Shown here one piece after another: positions 8,640 through 18,124 of a stretch of DNA of 48,442 nucleotides. How positions within the stretch are numbered: position 1 is the stretch's first letter; each line of letters begins with the position of its first letter. The DNA comes from JBAXAM01 sp964565935 (GTDB lineage Bacteria; Pseudomonadota; Gammaproteobacteria; UBA9339), in the NCBI GenBank assembly GCA_964565935.1, contig CAZMGW010000006.1:1-48442 (forward strand). The letters are read 5' to 3'. A model generated the notes under the pieces. It did not search any database. It had not been told where the DNA came from and saw only the letters and a program-made list of their open reading frames with translations. The position numbers were made by a program, and so were the translations under genes.

Positions 8640-9107
8640 TTACATGTGTTTTTTTAAGAACAATAACTTAGCCATATGTCGCGATTCTTCGTTAATTATA
8701 GGATCAATTTTTTCTTTATTGTGTTCTGGAAGGTAGTTTTTTAGCCCGACGTAAAAAACAATAGAGTCTTTTTCTCGAGCAGCTGCATAATCTAAAGCCG
8801 ATTTGATGTCAGTAAGATTTTCTAATCTTAAATGAGGAACTGCTCGGCTGGTGAATATTAGTTCTTGCATATAAGCATCATATTCTTCATTCTCTTTTAC
8901 TCCCGGGGATTGTTCTTGTGGTACGGTTTTTAGGAGATTAACGTAAAAATCCTCATGCTTTTCTTCGTCTAGCATCAATTGATGAAAAAGATCCTTCATG
9001 TTGTTGTTGCTAACTTTTTCACTTAGTTCTTTGTAAAGAGCAATGCTTTCCTTTTCTTTTTCAATAGCAAATTTAACAATCTCGCTTAAGTAGAATAATT
9101 TTGTCAT
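8640..9107 (-). CDS. ferritin-like (rubrerythrin-type) diiron protein
   Basis: The protein is a ferritin-like four-helix bundle with duplicated diiron ligands. The first half has EKEKESIALY and DEEKHEDFY, the second AAREKDSIVFY and NEESRHMAKLL. This ExxH pairing is typical of rubrerythrin-like proteins involved in peroxide handling or iron binding. At 155 residues it lacks the C-terminal rubredoxin-like Cys4 domain of classical rubrerythrin. A GGAG ribosome site precedes the ATG by a few bases. It lies just upstream of the prepilin genes on the same strand but is probably functionally unrelated. Confidence 0.83.
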   Translation of the reverse strand: MTKLFYLSEIVKFAIEKEKESIALYKELSEKVSNNNMKDLFHQLMLDEEKHEDFYVNLLKTVPQEQSPGVKENEEYDAYMQELIFTSRAVPHLRLENLTDIKSALDYAAAREKDSIVFYVGLKNYLPEHNKEKIDPIINEESRHMAKLLFLKKHM

Positions 9108-9179
9108 GAGGGTCTCCTTTATTAGTGTTGTTTTTTATTTTACAGGGAAAGTGATTGTATATCAAAAAAATAGCCTATT

Positions 9180-9256
9180 TGGCGCCCCGGAGAGGATTTG
9201 AACCTCCGACCTGTCCCTTAGGAGGGGACTGCGCTATCCAGCTGTGCCACCGGGGC
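9180..9256 (-). tRNA. tRNA-Arg (anticodon CCU)
   Basis: Read on the minus strand, this folds as a full cloverleaf: acceptor GCCCCGG pairing CCGGGGC, anticodon stem GTCCC/GGGAC around loop CTCCTAA (anticodon CCT), T arm GGAGG-TTCAAAT-CCTCT, discriminator G and an encoded CCA. It decodes AGG arginine codons. Confidence 0.95.
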
Positions 9257-9272
9257 GAATTATCATTCTAAA

Positions 9273-9839
9273 TCAAGCAACCCTCAGTATTAATCGTTGA
9301 GTCAATTCTATTGGTAAACCCGTAATGCTTTCTGGGGTGCCATCGATTTTCGCAATATATTTTTTAAGCATAGGATCACCAAGCGAAAATCCACCCGCGC
9401 AATGCACAACGTATTCTTGCGATGCTATTTTTTTGATCATGGTTTCCGATATAGGGCGAAACCAGATTTTAGCGGTATCAACCCCGGTTTCTTGTTTTTT
9501 ATTTAAGGTGTTCGTAACTGTTACTGCTGTAATTGTCTCAGCCGGATGTTGCATATACATCTGCAAAAATTCACGTGCCTCGTTTTGATCTTTAGGTTTT
9601 TCTAAAATTTTACCATTACAGCGTACTACCTGATCAGAGGTAATTAATATTGTGGGTTCATTTATTTTTGGCAATATTGCTTGAGCTTTAGCTTTGGCAA
9701 GGGCTGAAACTAATTGTTCGGGGTCATCATTACGGATTGCTTTTTCATCTATGTTGGGGTCGATTATTGTAAATTCGTATCCTATTTTTGTAAGTATTTG
9801 TTTTCTACCTGGTGATTTTGAGCCTAAAATGATTTTCAT
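9273..9839 (-). CDS. maf: Maf-family nucleoside triphosphate pyrophosphatase
   Basis: Maf proteins hydrolyse non-canonical or methylated NTPs to NMPs and are linked to septum control. The sequence shows the N-terminal GSKSPGRKQIL motif (the usual SxSPRR position), IDEKAIRNDDP, the ITSDQVV motif containing the catalytic Asp, and C-terminal GGFSLGD. Length is 188 residues, normal for the family. It is flanked by two tRNA genes on the same strand. Which Maf subgroup (YhdE or YceF type) it belongs to cannot be settled by eye. Confidence 0.9.
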   Translation of the reverse strand: MKIILGSKSPGRKQILTKIGYEFTIIDPNIDEKAIRNDDPEQLVSALAKAKAQAILPKINEPTILITSDQVVRCNGKILEKPKDQNEAREFLQMYMQHPAETITAVTVTNTLNKKQETGVDTAKIWFRPISETMIKKIASQEYVVHCAGGFSLGDPMLKKYIAKIDGTPESITGLPIELTQRLILRVA

Positions 9840-9857
9840 ACGTTATCACTTACAGAA

Positions 9858-9933
<76 letters not shown>

Positions 9934-10115
9934 ATGAAACAAGAAATATTGGGCATGGATTCTAGACTATAAAGTAGATCGAGGCAAATAAACCGAAACC
10001 GTTTAATATGTTGATTTATAATAAAATGTTTTTTATGTTAAATTACACGAAACCCTTCTCTTTTTCTGAGAAACTGTTATTTTATTACGCTTAACCGTGT
10101 GGTGTTGGCGAGACT

Positions 10116-13100
10116 ATGAAGCTAAAAAAAATAAAAATGTCGGGTTTTAAATCTTTTGTTGATCCAACAACAATCCTTCTGCAAAGCAGCTTGACCGGTG
10201 TTGTTGGGCCGAATGGTTGCGGTAAGTCAAATATCATCGACGCTGTGCGATGGGTAATGGGCGAGATCTCGGCGAAGCAGTTGCGTGGCGAATCGATGAC
10301 CGATGTGATTTTTAACGGTTCTTCTTCTCGTAAACCAGTTGGCCAAGCTGCGGTAGAGCTGATTTTTGATAATAGCGATGCGAGTCTTGGCGGCGAATAC
10401 GCTCAATACAGTGAAATCTCAATCCGTCGCGAAGTCGATCGTAATGGATTTTCCGATTATTTTCTTAATAATTCTAGCTGTCGGCGTAAGGACATTACCA
10501 ATATTTTTCTTGGTACCGGTTTGGGCCCGCGTAGTTATGCCATTATTGAACAAGGCATGATCTCCAAGATAATTGAAGCCAAACCTGATGAATTGCGGGT
10601 CATGATAGAGGAGGCCGCCGGAATATCAAAATATAAAGAGCGACGTCGCGAAACCGAAAACCGCATAAAACACACCAGAGAAAATCTTTTAAGGCTCAAT
10701 GACATACGAGAAGAACTTGAGAAACAACTTAAGAATTTAAAATCCCAGGCTAATGCGGCGGAGCGTTATAAAAAACTAAAACAAGAGGAGCGTTTAACTA
10801 AAGCGCAGTTGCACGCACTGCATTGGCAAGAATTGGCACGGAAGTTAGAAACGCAAGAAGGGTTAATTAAAAACGAAGAGCTCCAGCTAGAAAATAAAAC
10901 CACTGAATCACATGCTCTTAATGCCAGAATTTTTCAATTACGCGAACAACGCAATGTCGATACCGAAAAATTCAATGAAATCCAGACCAATTATTACAGC
11001 ATGGGCGCCAATATTGCGCGTTTAGAGCAGCAAATTCAGCATATCAATGAGCGTCGTGAGCAGTTGACCAAAGATTTGGCGCAGATAAATCAAGTTTGGC
11101 AAGAGACTGTTGCCCACCAAACAACCGATCAAAATCAAATTGAATTATTATCAGCGGAAAAAATAAAACTAGAAGCCGAAATTGCCCAACTCCAAATAAC
11201 CGCAGCAAAGTCGCAACAGGAGCTGCAAGAGGCAGAGCAGCAAATGCAATCGTGGCAACAGAGTTGGGATAGTTTTAATGTTAATGCTGCGCAAATTTCC
11301 CAGCGGCTTGAAGTTGAGCAAACACGGATTCAACATCTGGAACAAAGGATTTCACAGGAAACTCAAAACCTGGAGAAATTCAAAAGCGAACTCGCGAGTT
11401 TGGATTTTGCTACTTTGACGGTGGAATTTGACGCTTTAAACAACAAGTTCGAAGATTTAAAAATCAAGCACGAAAAGCTGCATAGTGATTCGGCCATTAA
11501 ACAGCAGCAAATCACCTCACAGCGCGATATCAATAACAATCTTGCTGTGGTTCTTGATCAAATTCGCAGTAAACTTCAATCTCTAACCGGCCGCCGCTCT
11601 TCTCTCGAAGCCTTGCAACAAACTGCTTTGGGAAAAAATGATGCGGTTTTAGTTGATTGGCTAAAGCAGCATGATCTTGATCAAAAGCCTCGTTTGGCAC
11701 AAGAATTGCAGGTTGTTCCTGGTTGGGAAACTGCAGTTGAAACAGTTCTTGGCGCGTATCTTGAAGCAGTTTGTGTTGATAACGTTAATAATATTATTTC
11801 TACGGTAAAAACTTTAACTCACGGGAATTTGGTTTTATTCGACATTGCCACACCAGCACAAGAGCAAATAACTTCTCAGGCAACAACTTTATCAAGCAAA
11901 GTAAATTCAAAGCTTTCTTTGAATAATTTGTTGCACGGAGTTTATGCTGCAGAGAATATTGCCGAAGCATTGGTGCTACGCTCTAAACTTGGTCAGGGCG
12001 AATCAATTGTTACTAAAGATGGTGTTTGGTTGGGCGCAGGCTGGGTACGGGTTGCTTATGATGCCAACCAAAAATCCGGCGTTTTACAGCGCGAACGTGA
12101 ACTGCAGGAGCTACATTTAATTATTAAGCAGGAACAAAGCAACTGTACACAGCAGGAAAACGAGTTTGCTCGGCAACAAAACATTTTGGTGGTTTTAGAG
12201 CAAGAATACCAAGAGTTGCAGCAGCAAATACGCACGCTTACTACAGAGTATAGTGAAGTTCAAAGCCAAGTGAGCGCCAAGCAAACTCAATTGAATCATC
12301 TCCGGGAACGTGAACAACATCTTGAGCAAGAAACCAAAACTCATGAACAAAACATTCAAAGCGAAAAAGAGCAATTAAGCGTAATCCAAAAATCTTGGCA
12401 AGAAGCAGCAACTCAAAGAGCTATTTACGAATCTGAGCGAAAAACTCAAACCGAAAGCCGTGATCAAATACAACAGCAATTGGTGGCCGTTCGTGAGCGT
12501 GCTAGCCAAGAACAGCAAAATGTCGCTAATCTGACCATGCGTTTGGAGTTAATACAAAAGCAGGTTGATTATTTAGTTCAAAGTTTAGAGCGTGCCAATA
12601 CTCGGTTGGTTGGTTTAAAAGAACATCAGGCTAATATCGAAAGCTCGTTGGTTGAAAACGAGGTACCACTGGCAGGTTTTACTCAAGAATTGCAACAAGA
12701 ATTGGAGCAACGTCTTAAAATAGAGGCGGAATTGGCTTCAGCCAAACAGCAGGTGGCAAACGTTGAGCATGAGCTACGTGAACTAGAACAGAAGTATGCT
12801 GAGTATCAGGAAATTAATGAGCAAATCCGAGCTTCTTTAGAGAAATTAAGAACCGAAAGGCAAGGCTTGCAAGTTCGCAGCACCACCTATCAAGAACAAA
12901 TTGCTGAGCTTGAGTTGCAATTAGAGAGCCTAGTCTCGACGATTCCCGAAGACGCTAATATTAATGAGTGGGAAGGAAAAATAGCTCATCTAACATCACG
13001 CATCGAACGGCTTGGTTTGATTAACTTGGCGGCCATCGAAGAATTTGAGAAACTGCACGAGCGTAAAAATTATTTGGATGCGCAAAACCAAGATTTGGTA

Positions 13101-13634
13101 AATGCATTAAATACTTTAGAAAGTGCGATTCATAAAATTGATCATGACACCAAAGAGCTCTTCAAAGAGGCTTATGATAGCATTAATCAAAAATTCCAAG
13201 ATTTATTTCCGAAAATTTTTAATGGTGGCAAAGCCTATCTAGAACAAACCACCAATGATCTTCTTGAGACCGGTGTAATGATTATGGCTCAACCGCCGGG
13301 CAAACGTAACTCTAGTATTCATTTGTTATCTGGCGGTGAAAAAGCTTTAACGGCCATTTCCTTAATTTTTTCTATTTTCCAATTAACTCCCGCGCCGTTT
13401 TGTATGTTAGATGAAGTTGATGCGCCGCTTGATGATATTAATGTTTCGCGTTTTTGTAGTTTAGTAAAAGAGATGGTGAAAACAGTCCAGTTCATTTTTG
13501 TAACGCATAATAAGCTGACAATGGAAATTGCAGAGCAGCTAATTGGTGTAACCATGCAGGAAGCTGGGGTGTCACGAATTGTTACGGTTGATATTGAGTC
13601 AGCAGTTGCTTTGGCTGGGGCAGATAAAAAATAG
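10116..13634 (+). CDS. smc: chromosome segregation ATPase SMC
   Basis: SMC is the core of the condensin complex that organises and segregates chromosomes. The N-terminal head has Walker A GPNGCGKSN at residues 31-39. Two very long Gln/Glu/Lys-rich coiled coils flank a hinge domain at about residues 520-650. The C-terminal head holds the signature LLSGGEKALTA and Walker B APFCMLDEVDAPLDD. Length is 1172 residues, normal for the family. It heads the conserved smc-zipA-ligA block. A weak sigma70-like promoter (TTGATT at 10011, TATGTT at 10034, 17-base spacer) lies upstream. The scpA/scpB partners are not in the window. Confidence 0.97.
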   Translation: MKLKKIKMSGFKSFVDPTTILLQSSLTGVVGPNGCGKSNIIDAVRWVMGEISAKQLRGESMTDVIFNGSSSRKPVGQAAVELIFDNSDASLGGEYAQYSEISIRREVDRNGFSDYFLNNSSCRRKDITNIFLGTGLGPRSYAIIEQGMISKIIEAKPDELRVMIEEAAGISKYKERRRETENRIKHTRENLLRLNDIREELEKQLKNLKSQANAAERYKKLKQEERLTKAQLHALHWQELARKLETQEGLIKNEELQLENKTTESHALNARIFQLREQRNVDTEKFNEIQTNYYSMGANIARLEQQIQHINERREQLTKDLAQINQVWQETVAHQTTDQNQIELLSAEKIKLEAEIAQLQITAAKSQQELQEAEQQMQSWQQSWDSFNVNAAQISQRLEVEQTRIQHLEQRISQETQNLEKFKSELASLDFATLTVEFDALNNKFEDLKIKHEKLHSDSAIKQQQITSQRDINNNLAVVLDQIRSKLQSLTGRRSSLEALQQTALGKNDAVLVDWLKQHDLDQKPRLAQELQVVPGWETAVETVLGAYLEAVCVDNVNNIISTVKTLTHGNLVLFDIATPAQEQITSQATTLSSKVNSKLSLNNLLHGVYAAENIAEALVLRSKLGQGESIVTKDGVWLGAGWVRVAYDANQKSGVLQRERELQELHLIIKQEQSNCTQQENEFARQQNILVVLEQEYQELQQQIRTLTTEYSEVQSQVSAKQTQLNHLREREQHLEQETKTHEQNIQSEKEQLSVIQKSWQEAATQRAIYESERKTQTESRDQIQQQLVAVRERASQEQQNVANLTMRLELIQKQVDYLVQSLERANTRLVGLKEHQANIESSLVENEVPLAGFTQELQQELEQRLKIEAELASAKQQVANVEHELRELEQKYAEYQEINEQIRASLEKLRTERQGLQVRSTTYQEQIAELELQLESLVSTIPEDANINEWEGKIAHLTSRIERLGLINLAAIEEFEKLHERKNYLDAQNQDLVNALNTLESAIHKIDHDTKELFKEAYDSINQKFQDLFPKIFNGGKAYLEQTTNDLLETGVMIMAQPPGKRNSSIHLLSGGEKALTAISLIFSIFQLTPAPFCMLDEVDAPLDDINVSRFCSLVKEMVKTVQFIFVTHNKLTMEIAEQLIGVTMQEAGVSRIVTVDIESAVALAGADKK

Positions 13635-13648
13635 GGAGAGGGAATATA

Positions 13649-14302
13649 ATGTCATCGTTATTTTTTTATCTAATACTTGTGTTGGTTCTTGCGGCCATTG
13701 GCTGGTTGTTTTTATATCAACGCAAATGCATAAAAAAGAGAGCAACTAATATCAAGCGCGAACCAATAATTGATTTCAATTTGCCATGCTCTGTTGTATC
13801 TGATGAATCAGCGGAACAGCAAGATCCAGCTGTTGCTAATAAGCCTGCATACGATCCGAATATTATTGTGCTGCAAATCCAAGCTTTTCCTGATAAACCC
13901 TACATGGGATATGAGCTTTTACAGACGCTTTTATCTGTGGGATTGCGTTTCGGTGAAATGAATATTTTTCATCGCTATGAGAGCGAAGAGGGTGGGGGCA
14001 GTGTGTGGTTTAGTATCGCAGCGGCTACTCCCGAAGGTTCGTTTACTATAGACGACATGGGCGCTTTCCAATGTGTTGGTTTGGTGATGTTTATGCGACT
14101 GGATTCCAAACAGAAATTAATGGCGCGTTTTGATTTGATGCTAGATGTAGCACGCCAATTGGTAGAGGAGCTTGGTGGCGAAATTTGCGATGATTTGCAC
14201 CAACCAATAAATGCTGCGGTGATTAGACGGTTGCGGGAAAAAATTTGCACCGTGGAAACAAGTAATTTGTATGTGGCGGATTTGCTCGATAACCTTGACT
14301 AA
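13649..14302 (+). CDS. zipA: cell division protein ZipA
   Basis: ZipA tethers FtsZ to the inner membrane during division. An N-terminal membrane anchor spans about residues 4-22, then comes a short basic/linker region (about 25-70). The C-terminal FtsZ-binding domain starts near residue 75 with the IIVLQIQAFPDKPYMGYELLQTLL segment. At 217 residues the linker is shorter than in E. coli ZipA. It lies 14 bases after smc and 8 bases before ligA, the gammaproteobacterial order. Confidence 0.93.
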   Translation: MSSLFFYLILVLVLAAIGWLFLYQRKCIKKRATNIKREPIIDFNLPCSVVSDESAEQQDPAVANKPAYDPNIIVLQIQAFPDKPYMGYELLQTLLSVGLRFGEMNIFHRYESEEGGGSVWFSIAAATPEGSFTIDDMGAFQCVGLVMFMRLDSKQKLMARFDLMLDVARQLVEELGGEICDDLHQPINAAVIRRLREKICTVETSNLYVADLLDNLD

Positions 14303-14310
14303 AACACCTC

Positions 14311-16308
14311 ATGATGGCTTCAATAAAAAACATAAAAAACCTGCTCAATGATTACAGCTATTCTTATTATATTCTTGATCAACCCAAAGTTCCTGATGCA
14401 GAATATGACCGTTTGTTTCGTGAATTACAGCAATTAGAGGCGGCTCATCCTGAGTTGATTACCCCGGATTCACCTACGCAACGTATAGGATCTAAGCCCT
14501 CTGAATCTTTCAAACAGATACGCCACTCAATACCGATGTTGTCGCTCGATAATGCCTTTGCCCAAGACGATGTAATAAATTTTGATCGCCGTATTCATGA
14601 GCGGTTAAAAATAGAAGCTGAAATCGAATATGTTTGTGAACCCAAGATTGATGGTGCAGCTGTGAGTTTGGTTTATGAAGATGGTGTTTTAATTAAGGCA
14701 GCCACTCGAGGGGATGGCGTTGTTGGCGAAGATATTTTGTCAAATGTGCGAACTATTCCCAGTGTTCCATTGGTGCTGCATGGCAAGGATTTTCCTCGCA
14801 CGTTAGAGATTCGTGGCGAAGTTTATATGCCGCTGAAAGGTTTTGAGAAATTCAATGAAAATGCCGAAAAATTGGGGGAAAAGACCTTCGTTAACCCGCG
14901 CAATGCGGCAGCTGGCAGCTTGCGCCAACTTGATCCTAGGATAACGGCTACTCGACCGTTAGATATTTTTTGTTATGCTTTGGGCGAAGTGACTGATGGG
15001 AAATTGCCGACTAAACACAGTGAAATATTATCAAAAATAAAAGCATGGGGTTTGAGAATTAATCCGGAAATAAAAGTGGTTAAAGGTGTTAGCGGGTGTT
15101 TTGATTATTACAAATCTATTGGTAAAAAGCGTGATGCTCTGCCATATGAAATTGATGGCGTGGTTTATAAAGTAAATGATTTGCAACTGCAAAATCAGCT
15201 CGGGTTTGTTTCGCGCGCACCACGCTGGGCGATCGCGCACAAGTTTCCTGCACAAGAAGAGTTAACTCGGATATTAAATGTTGAATTTCAGGTTGGGCGA
15301 ACTGGAGCGATAACCCCAGTTGCACGTCTCGAACCGGTTTTTGTTGGTGGCGCCACAGTTAGCAACGCGACCTTGCACAACATTGAAGAAGTTTGGCGCA
15401 AGGATGTACGAGTGGGGGATACAGTTGTTATTAGGCGCGCAGGTGATGTAATTCCTGAGGTGGTATCTGTGATTAAGGAACGACGTCCCGAAGGTACAAA
15501 GCCGGTTGCTCTTCCCAAACATTGCCCAGTGTGTGGTTCTGAAATAATAAAGATAGAAGGCGAAATTATATCGCGTTGTAGTGGTGGTTTGTATTGCAGC
15601 GCCCAACGCAAAGAAACGATTAAGCACTTTGCTTCACGGGGTGCATTAAATATTAAAGGCTTGGGCGATAGGGTTGTGGATCAATTGGTTGATTCTGGCC
15701 TCGTCAATAATGTGGCTGAGCTTTATGATTTAACCGAAGAAAAAGTTGAGGCGCTTGAACGTAAAGGAGAAAAATCAGCAAAAAATTTATTGCAAGCAAT
15801 TGCCGCGAGTAAAAGCACAACATTGCCTCGATTTATTTACGCTTTGGGAATACGAGAGGTGGGCGAAGCCACAGCGCAAAGTTTAGCCCAGCACTTCGGT
15901 GATTTGGATAAAATAATGCACGCTGAGATTGGAGAGTTAGAAGCTATTGCCGATATTGGACCCGTTGTGGCCACACAAATCGTGACTTTTTTTCGACAGA
16001 AGCATAATCGAGAGTTAATTGAGAACTTGCTTAAATCGGGCATCCATTGGCCCAAAGTTGAGAAAGCTGTTAACCAGCCTCTGGCTGACCAAACATTTGT
16101 GTTAACCGGTAGTTTGGAGTCTTTGAGTCGAGAAGAGGCAAAAGAAAAGTTACACGCTCTTGGGGCAAAAGTTACGGAAAGCGTTTCTAAAAATACTACT
16201 TATGTGGTTATCGGCGCTGATCCCGGATCAAAATTAGCCAAGGCTGAGAAATTAGGGGTCAAGATAATCGACGAAAAGGAATTATTAAGAATTTTGCAGA
16301 CATATTAA
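14311..16308 (+). CDS. ligA: NAD-dependent DNA ligase LigA
   Basis: LigA seals nicks in duplex DNA using NAD. Domain order is complete: the Ia domain with YYxxDxPxxxDxEYD, the adenylation domain with Lys112 in CEPKIDG, an OB-fold, a four-Cys zinc finger beginning CPVCG, helix-hairpin-helix repeats and a C-terminal BRCT domain (about residues 590-665). Length is 665 residues. Two adjacent ATG codons occur at 14311 and 14314; no strong ribosome site discriminates between them. It is the third gene of the smc-zipA-ligA block. Confidence 0.97.
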   Translation: MMASIKNIKNLLNDYSYSYYILDQPKVPDAEYDRLFRELQQLEAAHPELITPDSPTQRIGSKPSESFKQIRHSIPMLSLDNAFAQDDVINFDRRIHERLKIEAEIEYVCEPKIDGAAVSLVYEDGVLIKAATRGDGVVGEDILSNVRTIPSVPLVLHGKDFPRTLEIRGEVYMPLKGFEKFNENAEKLGEKTFVNPRNAAAGSLRQLDPRITATRPLDIFCYALGEVTDGKLPTKHSEILSKIKAWGLRINPEIKVVKGVSGCFDYYKSIGKKRDALPYEIDGVVYKVNDLQLQNQLGFVSRAPRWAIAHKFPAQEELTRILNVEFQVGRTGAITPVARLEPVFVGGATVSNATLHNIEEVWRKDVRVGDTVVIRRAGDVIPEVVSVIKERRPEGTKPVALPKHCPVCGSEIIKIEGEIISRCSGGLYCSAQRKETIKHFASRGALNIKGLGDRVVDQLVDSGLVNNVAELYDLTEEKVEALERKGEKSAKNLLQAIAASKSTTLPRFIYALGIREVGEATAQSLAQHFGDLDKIMHAEIGELEAIADIGPVVATQIVTFFRQKHNRELIENLLKSGIHWPKVEKAVNQPLADQTFVLTGSLESLSREEAKEKLHALGAKVTESVSKNTTYVVIGADPGSKLAKAEKLGVKIIDEKELLRILQTY

Positions 16309-16318
16309 AAGAGGATTT

Positions 16319-16715
16319 ATGTTACCCGATAGCGTTAGTCAAAGCCAACCCATTGATCGTGTCGTGGTGGAGAGAGTTGTTACTCCCAAAATCAGCCAAC
16401 TTTATGCAGAAGAATTTAAAGAAGGCGATATTGTTTTATTCGACATTGACGGTACGTTGATTACAACCGACGAAAGCAGCCCGAAGCAATTAGTTGACAA
16501 AGACAGATTTAAAAGCTTTCGATGCCGCAAAAATTCAAGCACTGACCTCGTTTGAGTCAATTGCAGAATACGGGGGAGGGAAAACTCTGAAGGAACTAAG
16601 TGAGCGTTATGACAAACAACATCCGGAGCAGGTTTTATCACGTCCGACTTGGCAACAAACAGGGTCAGAGCAAGATTCAGCCCCAGGTCAGGAATCAGGA
16701 TCGGGACCAGGGTAA
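16319..16715 (+). pseudogene. frameshifted remnant of a HAD-like (possibly DUF2608) gene
   Basis: The first reading frame from ATG 16319 encodes a HAD motif I, IVLFDIDGTLITT, then runs into low-quality sequence and stops at 16555. From about 16494 another frame continues with protein-like sequence (KTDLKAFDAAKIQAL, then FESIAEYGGGKTLKELSERYD) and stops at 16715. A single indel near 16490 would join them into about 130 residues, still far shorter than a full HAD or DUF2608 phosphatase. I therefore read it as a decayed gene or a truncated remnant. A sequencing error would repair the frame but would not restore full length. Confidence 0.55.
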
Positions 16716-16759
16716 AAACCAAACGTGGTATTTATATAATAATTATAAATAGGATAAAA

Positions 16760-18109
16760 ATGGAAATACAATTTTTGGGAGCTACTAAGACCGTAACTGG
16801 GTCTAAATATTTATTAAAAACCGATAAAAAAGTTTTGGTTGATTGCGGTTTGTTTCAAGGTATTAAAGAACTGCGGTTACGCAACTGGGTGCAATTTCCG
16901 ATTGCGCCATCGACTATTGATGCGGTGGTATTAACTCATGCGCATCTAGATCACTCAGGTTATCTACCTCTTCTCGTCAAAAATGGTTTTCGTGGCAAGA
17001 TTTATTGCACACCGGCCACCAAAGAGTTGTGCAGAATTTTGTTGCTTGATAGTGGACATCTACAAGAAGAGGAAGCATATCGCGCCAACAAACACGGTTA
17101 TTCAAAGCATAAACCAGCTTTGCCGCTTTATACCCAGGCGGACGCTGAAGCGGTATTGTCTCAATTTACTTCAGTCCCTTTCCACCAAGATTTCATGATT
17201 GGTGATATTAACTTCCGTTTTAATCACGCGGGGCACATTTTTGGAGCCGCATCTTTATTAGCTAAACATCAAGAAACTTCGATTTTATTTTCTGGGGATT
17301 TAGGACGAGTTAGCGATTTATGCGTTATTCCACCAGAGCAGATTGCTACAGCTGATTATTTAGTAATAGAGTCAACTTACGGCGATCGCCTGCATGAACA
17401 AATTGATCCTAAGGAACAGTTAGGTGAGATTATTAAACGTACTGCTGAACGAGGAGGTACGGTGATTATTCCAACTTTTGCTGTTGGTAGAGCGCAATCT
17501 ATTTTGTATTATATTTATCAACTGCAGCAAGAGGGGAAAATCCCTCAAATACCGGTTTTTTTAGATAGTCCGATGGCGCAAGACGTAACAGATATTATGC
17601 TAGCCCATAAAGAAGACCATAAGCTTTCTGCTAGCGTTTGCGTGGCAGCTTTGCATGTGGCGCACTATGTAAATTCGGTTGAAGAGTCTAAACAGCTAGA
17701 TGCTAATCAGTTTCCAAAAATTATTATTGCCGCTAGCGGTATGCTTACCGGTGGGCGTGTATTGCATCACATCAAAGCTTTGGCTAATGATAGCCGCAAT
17801 GTGATTTTATTGTCTGGTTATCAAGCGATTGGGACTCGCGGGGATGCTTTATTGCGTGGTAACAAAACAATTAAAATTTATGGCGAACTCGTTACGGTAA
17901 ATGCTGAGGTTGTCGCCCTGAGTAATATTTCAGCACATGCCGATTATCAAGAAATGATTAATTGGCTAAAGGGCATAACAACCCAACCACGGAAAGTATT
18001 TATAACCCACGGCGACCCAGTTGCTGCTGAAGCTCTGCAAAGTAAAATTAGCGATGCTTTGCATTGGCAGTGCGTTGTGCCAGAATACTTGCAGATTGAG
18101 CAGCTATAA
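16760..18109 (+). CDS. beta-CASP metallo-beta-lactamase-fold hydrolase (putative RNase)
   Basis: The protein has the zinc-binding HAHLDHSG motif, a second His in HAGHIFGAAS, Asp in SGDLG, and a beta-CASP insertion followed by a C-terminal RMMBL-type segment (SAHADYQEM, VFITHGDP). This architecture is that of CPSF73-like nucleases acting on RNA. The ATG at 16760 after AGGA gives 449 residues and starts exactly at the conserved MEIQFLGATKTVTGS; longer readings would run into the upstream remnant. It is followed by prmB after 15 bases. The RNA target is unknown. Confidence 0.88.
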   Translation: MEIQFLGATKTVTGSKYLLKTDKKVLVDCGLFQGIKELRLRNWVQFPIAPSTIDAVVLTHAHLDHSGYLPLLVKNGFRGKIYCTPATKELCRILLLDSGHLQEEEAYRANKHGYSKHKPALPLYTQADAEAVLSQFTSVPFHQDFMIGDINFRFNHAGHIFGAASLLAKHQETSILFSGDLGRVSDLCVIPPEQIATADYLVIESTYGDRLHEQIDPKEQLGEIIKRTAERGGTVIIPTFAVGRAQSILYYIYQLQQEGKIPQIPVFLDSPMAQDVTDIMLAHKEDHKLSASVCVAALHVAHYVNSVEESKQLDANQFPKIIIAASGMLTGGRVLHHIKALANDSRNVILLSGYQAIGTRGDALLRGNKTIKIYGELVTVNAEVVALSNISAHADYQEMINWLKGITTQPRKVFITHGDPVAAEALQSKISDALHWQCVVPEYLQIEQL

Positions 18110-18124
18110 AAAAGATGGGGAATT

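Noticed and set aside
16649..16759. Longer N-terminus for the beta-CASP hydrolase
   Set aside because: The extra 37 residues overlap the decayed HAD-like gene, and the family starts at MEIQFLGATKT.
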